Part shown: positions 3,769 through 6,142 of the stretch, piece after piece
How the letters are laid out: each line of letters opens with the position of its first letter
Numbering within the stretch: the first letter of the stretch is position 1
DNA from: Shewanellaceae bacterium
GTDB lineage: Bacteria; Pseudomonadota; Gammaproteobacteria; Enterobacterales; Shewanellaceae
Assembly: GCA_016779685.1 (NCBI GenBank)
Contig: JADHND010000098.1
Location: 1-6,142, forward strand
Length of the DNA: 6,142 nt
Direction: 5' to 3'
Notes under the pieces: model-generated
Seen by the model: the letters and a program-made list of their open reading frames with translations, nothing else
What the model was told of the DNA's origin: nothing
Database searches by the model: none
Translations under genes and position numbers: made by a program

Positions 3769-6129
3769 ATGAATCAAGAAAATGATAACGTTATTGAGCT
3801 TCCAATTTTACCTCTAAGGGATGTTGTGGTCTATCCGCACATGGTGATTCCATTGTTTGTGGGGCGACCAAAGTCAATTGCTTGCCTTGAAATGGTCATG
3901 GAGAGCGATAAGCAGGTGGTGTTGGTCGCTCAGCGCGATGCAGATTTGGAAGATCCGACGATTGACGACATTTATTCAGTGGGTACATTAGCCACTATCT
4001 TACAGCTACTTAAATTACCCGATGGCACGGTTAAAGTTCTCGTCGAAGGTGGTCAGCGGGTCAACATTCTGCGCCATATACAGCAAGACCCCTTTTTTGT
4101 TGCAGAAGCGTCCATTTGCGATGTTGAGTCGATTGATGTACGTGAAGAAGAAGCGCTTACTCGCTCCGTCATAAGTCAATTTGAAGGTTACGTAAAGCTT
4201 AATAAGAAAATTCCACCAGAGGTTTTAACATCACTAAGCTCAGTGGACGACCTCGCTTGTTTAGCCGATACCATCGCCGCGCATATGCCGTTAAAGCTGG
4301 AAGACAAACAAACTGCGCTTGAAATGGCCAGCGTTGCTGAACGCATTGAATTTCTGATGGCGATGATGGAATCTGAGATTGATTTATTGCAGGTCGAAAA
4401 GCGTATCCGGTCTCGGGTAAAAAAACAGATGGAAAAGAGTCAGCGAGAATACTATTTGAATGAGCAAATGAAAGCGATTCAAAAAGAACTGGGTGACTTG
4501 GAAGATGGCATGGATGAATTTGAGCAGATTCAAGCTAAAATTCAAGCCTCGGGTATGACCCCAGAGGCCTTAGAAAAAACCAAGGCTGAATTCAACAAAT
4601 TAAAAATGATGTCATCCATGTCTGCTGAAGCCAGTGTTGTGCGAAGCTACATTGATTGGATGATTTATGTGCCTTGGAAAAAGAAGACCAAAATTAAGCG
4701 GGATATCAACAAGGCTTTGTCTTTGTTAGATGAAGAGCATTACGGTCTTGAAAAGGTCAAAGAAAGAATCCTTGAATACCTAGCGGTTCAATCTCGCGCG
4801 AAAAAAATGAAAGGGCCTATTTTGTGTTTAGTGGGGCCTCCCGGCGTGGGCAAAACATCGCTGGGTCAGTCGATTGCACATGCGACAGGGCGAAAGTACG
4901 TCCGCATGGCGCTAGGAGGCGTCCGAGATGAGGCTGAAGTGCGCGGTCACCGTCGAACCTACATAGGTGCTTTGCCCGGAAAAATTGTGCAAAAAATGTG
5001 TAAAGTCGGCGTTAAAAACCCACTGTTTTTATTGGATGAAATCGATAAGATGGGCTCAGACATGCGCGGCGATCCAGCATCGGCCTTGTTAGAAGTGCTC
5101 GACCCTGAACAAAATGTTTCTTTTAATGACCATTACCTTGAAGTCGATTATGATCTCAGTGATGTTATGTTTGTTGCAACGTCAAATTCGATGAACATTC
5201 CTTTGCCTTTGTTAGATAGAATGGAAGTGATTCGCTTGTCGGGATACACTGAAGACGAAAAATTAAACATTGCGAAGAAGCATCTGATATCAAAGCAAAT
5301 CGAGAGAAACAGTCTTAAACCGCAAGAAATTGCATTAGAAGACAGTGCTATTTTAAGTATGATTCGTTATTATACGCGTGAAGCAGGCGTTCGTTCATTG
5401 GAGCGTGAAATTTCGAATGTTTGTCGTAAGGCCGTTCGAAAGATTTTAATGGACTCTTCGCAGCGTCAAGTCATCGTCAATGCAGATAACCTCAAAGAGT
5501 TTTTAGGGGTACAGCGATATGACTATGGCAAAGCCGAATACGACAACCGTATTGGGCAGGTTACCGGTTTGGCCTGGACGGAAGTCGGTGGTGATTTGTT
5601 AACCATAGAGACGATTTCAGTCATTGGTAAGGGTAAATTAACCTACACAGGTTCCCTAGGTGAGGTGATGCAGGAGTCGATTAAAACTGCGATGACTGTG
5701 GTACGATCACTTGCCAGTGATTTGCGAATCAATGACAATTTCCATGAAACACGCGATCTGCATGTTCATGTGCCTGAGGGGGCTACACCAAAGGATGGAC
5801 CTTCTGCTGGGATCGCCATGTGTACTGCCCTTATTTCAACTCTGACTGGTAACCCCGTTAAATCATCTGTAGCCATGACAGGAGAGATCACCTTGCGTGG
5901 AGAGGTTCTGCCGATTGGTGGGTTGAAAGAAAAATTGTTAGCAGCACACCGTGGTGGTATAACAACAGTGGTGATACCACACGAAAATGAACGTGACTTG
6001 GAAGAAATTCCAGACAATGTAAAATCTGAACTCACTATATGTCCGGTCAAGTGGATTAGTGAAGTTTTAGAAATCTCATTGGAAAATCCCCCGAAAGGTT
6101 TTAAGGTCGTTAACAACCATAATGCCTAA
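3769..6129 (+). CDS. lon: ATP-dependent Lon protease
   Basis: Lon is a cytosolic hexameric AAA+ serine protease that unfolds and degrades misfolded proteins and short-lived regulators. From ATG 3769 it is 786 aa (E. coli 784). The N-terminal substrate-binding domain starts with LPILPLRDVVVYPHMVIPLF and runs to about 205. A helical coiled-coil segment (about 206-280, with KKQMEKSQREYYLNEQMKAI) leads to the AAA+ module. Walker A is GPPGVGKT at 356-363 (K362) and Walker B is LFLLDEID with E424. The protease domain has the Ser-Lys dyad S679 (DGPSAG) and K722 (GGLKEK). All four residues keep exact E. coli numbering, which supports this start over TTG 3751. It lies 99 bases after clpX with no terminator-like sequence between. 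The gene is complete, ending in TAA 13 bases before the window edge. The downstream neighbour is not visible; in E. coli it is hupB. Confidence 0.97.
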   Translation: MNQENDNVIELPILPLRDVVVYPHMVIPLFVGRPKSIACLEMVMESDKQVVLVAQRDADLEDPTIDDIYSVGTLATILQLLKLPDGTVKVLVEGGQRVNILRHIQQDPFFVAEASICDVESIDVREEEALTRSVISQFEGYVKLNKKIPPEVLTSLSSVDDLACLADTIAAHMPLKLEDKQTALEMASVAERIEFLMAMMESEIDLLQVEKRIRSRVKKQMEKSQREYYLNEQMKAIQKELGDLEDGMDEFEQIQAKIQASGMTPEALEKTKAEFNKLKMMSSMSAEASVVRSYIDWMIYVPWKKKTKIKRDINKALSLLDEEHYGLEKVKERILEYLAVQSRAKKMKGPILCLVGPPGVGKTSLGQSIAHATGRKYVRMALGGVRDEAEVRGHRRTYIGALPGKIVQKMCKVGVKNPLFLLDEIDKMGSDMRGDPASALLEVLDPEQNVSFNDHYLEVDYDLSDVMFVATSNSMNIPLPLLDRMEVIRLSGYTEDEKLNIAKKHLISKQIERNSLKPQEIALEDSAILSMIRYYTREAGVRSLEREISNVCRKAVRKILMDSSQRQVIVNADNLKEFLGVQRYDYGKAEYDNRIGQVTGLAWTEVGGDLLTIETISVIGKGKLTYTGSLGEVMQESIKTAMTVVRSLASDLRINDNFHETRDLHVHVPEGATPKDGPSAGIAMCTALISTLTGNPVKSSVAMTGEITLRGEVLPIGGLKEKLLAAHRGGITTVVIPHENERDLEEIPDNVKSELTICPVKWISEVLEISLENPPKGFKVVNNHNA

Positions 6130-6142
6130 TGTTTGGATAGCC

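Noticed and set aside
5766..6116. A 116-codon open frame on the minus strand within the 3' end of lon.
   Set aside because: It lies wholly opposite the conserved Lon protease domain, whose conservation explains the open frame; no independent sign of a gene is seen.
1..6142. CRISPR arrays, insertion sequences, tRNA or rRNA genes, toxin-antitoxin or defence genes.
   Set aside because: No direct-repeat arrays, transposase frames or tRNA-like folds ending in CCA were seen, and the four housekeeping genes account for nearly all of the window.

Overview
The window holds one complete, ordinary housekeeping locus read left to right on the + strand: tig (trigger factor), clpP and clpX (the two parts of the ClpXP protease) and lon (the ATP-dependent Lon protease). 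This tig-clpP-clpX-lon order is the classic gammaproteobacterial arrangement. The proteins keep E. coli residue register at the active sites: trigger factor GFRxGKVP at 43-50, Lon K362/E424/S679/K722, and ClpP S97/H122/D171 in mature numbering. The DNA is moderately AT-rich. A gammaproteobacterium is therefore likely, perhaps a Legionella/Coxiella-like lineage, but the genus cannot be fixed from the sequence alone.

Layout: 1-158 is the tig leader. It may hold the last codons of an upstream gene, then a good sigma70-type promoter (TATAAT at 65-70). tig occupies 159-1451. An 85-base gap carries a perfect 9-bp hairpin with a GCGA tetraloop just before the clpP ribosome binding site. clpP is best started at ATG 1537, not at the in-frame TTG 1525. 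A 228-base gap (2173-2400) has no convincing gene but is packed with inverted repeats. clpX follows at 2401-3669. A 99-base gap with two small hairpins precedes lon, best started at ATG 3769 and ending at 6129. The last 13 bases are non-coding as far as can be seen.

How the genes work together: trigger factor meets nascent chains at the ribosome exit. ClpX recognises and unfolds tagged or damaged proteins and feeds them into the ClpP chamber, and Lon degrades misfolded and regulatory proteins on its own. All genes point the same way and no hairpin followed by a T-run separates them, so co-transcription from the tig promoter is plausible. Additional internal promoters are possible but weakly supported.

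I found no previously undescribed system. All four coding regions are complete, intact members of well-known families. The least explained DNA is the structured clpP-clpX spacer, followed by the hairpins before clpP and lon. Those are where a second look could pay off.
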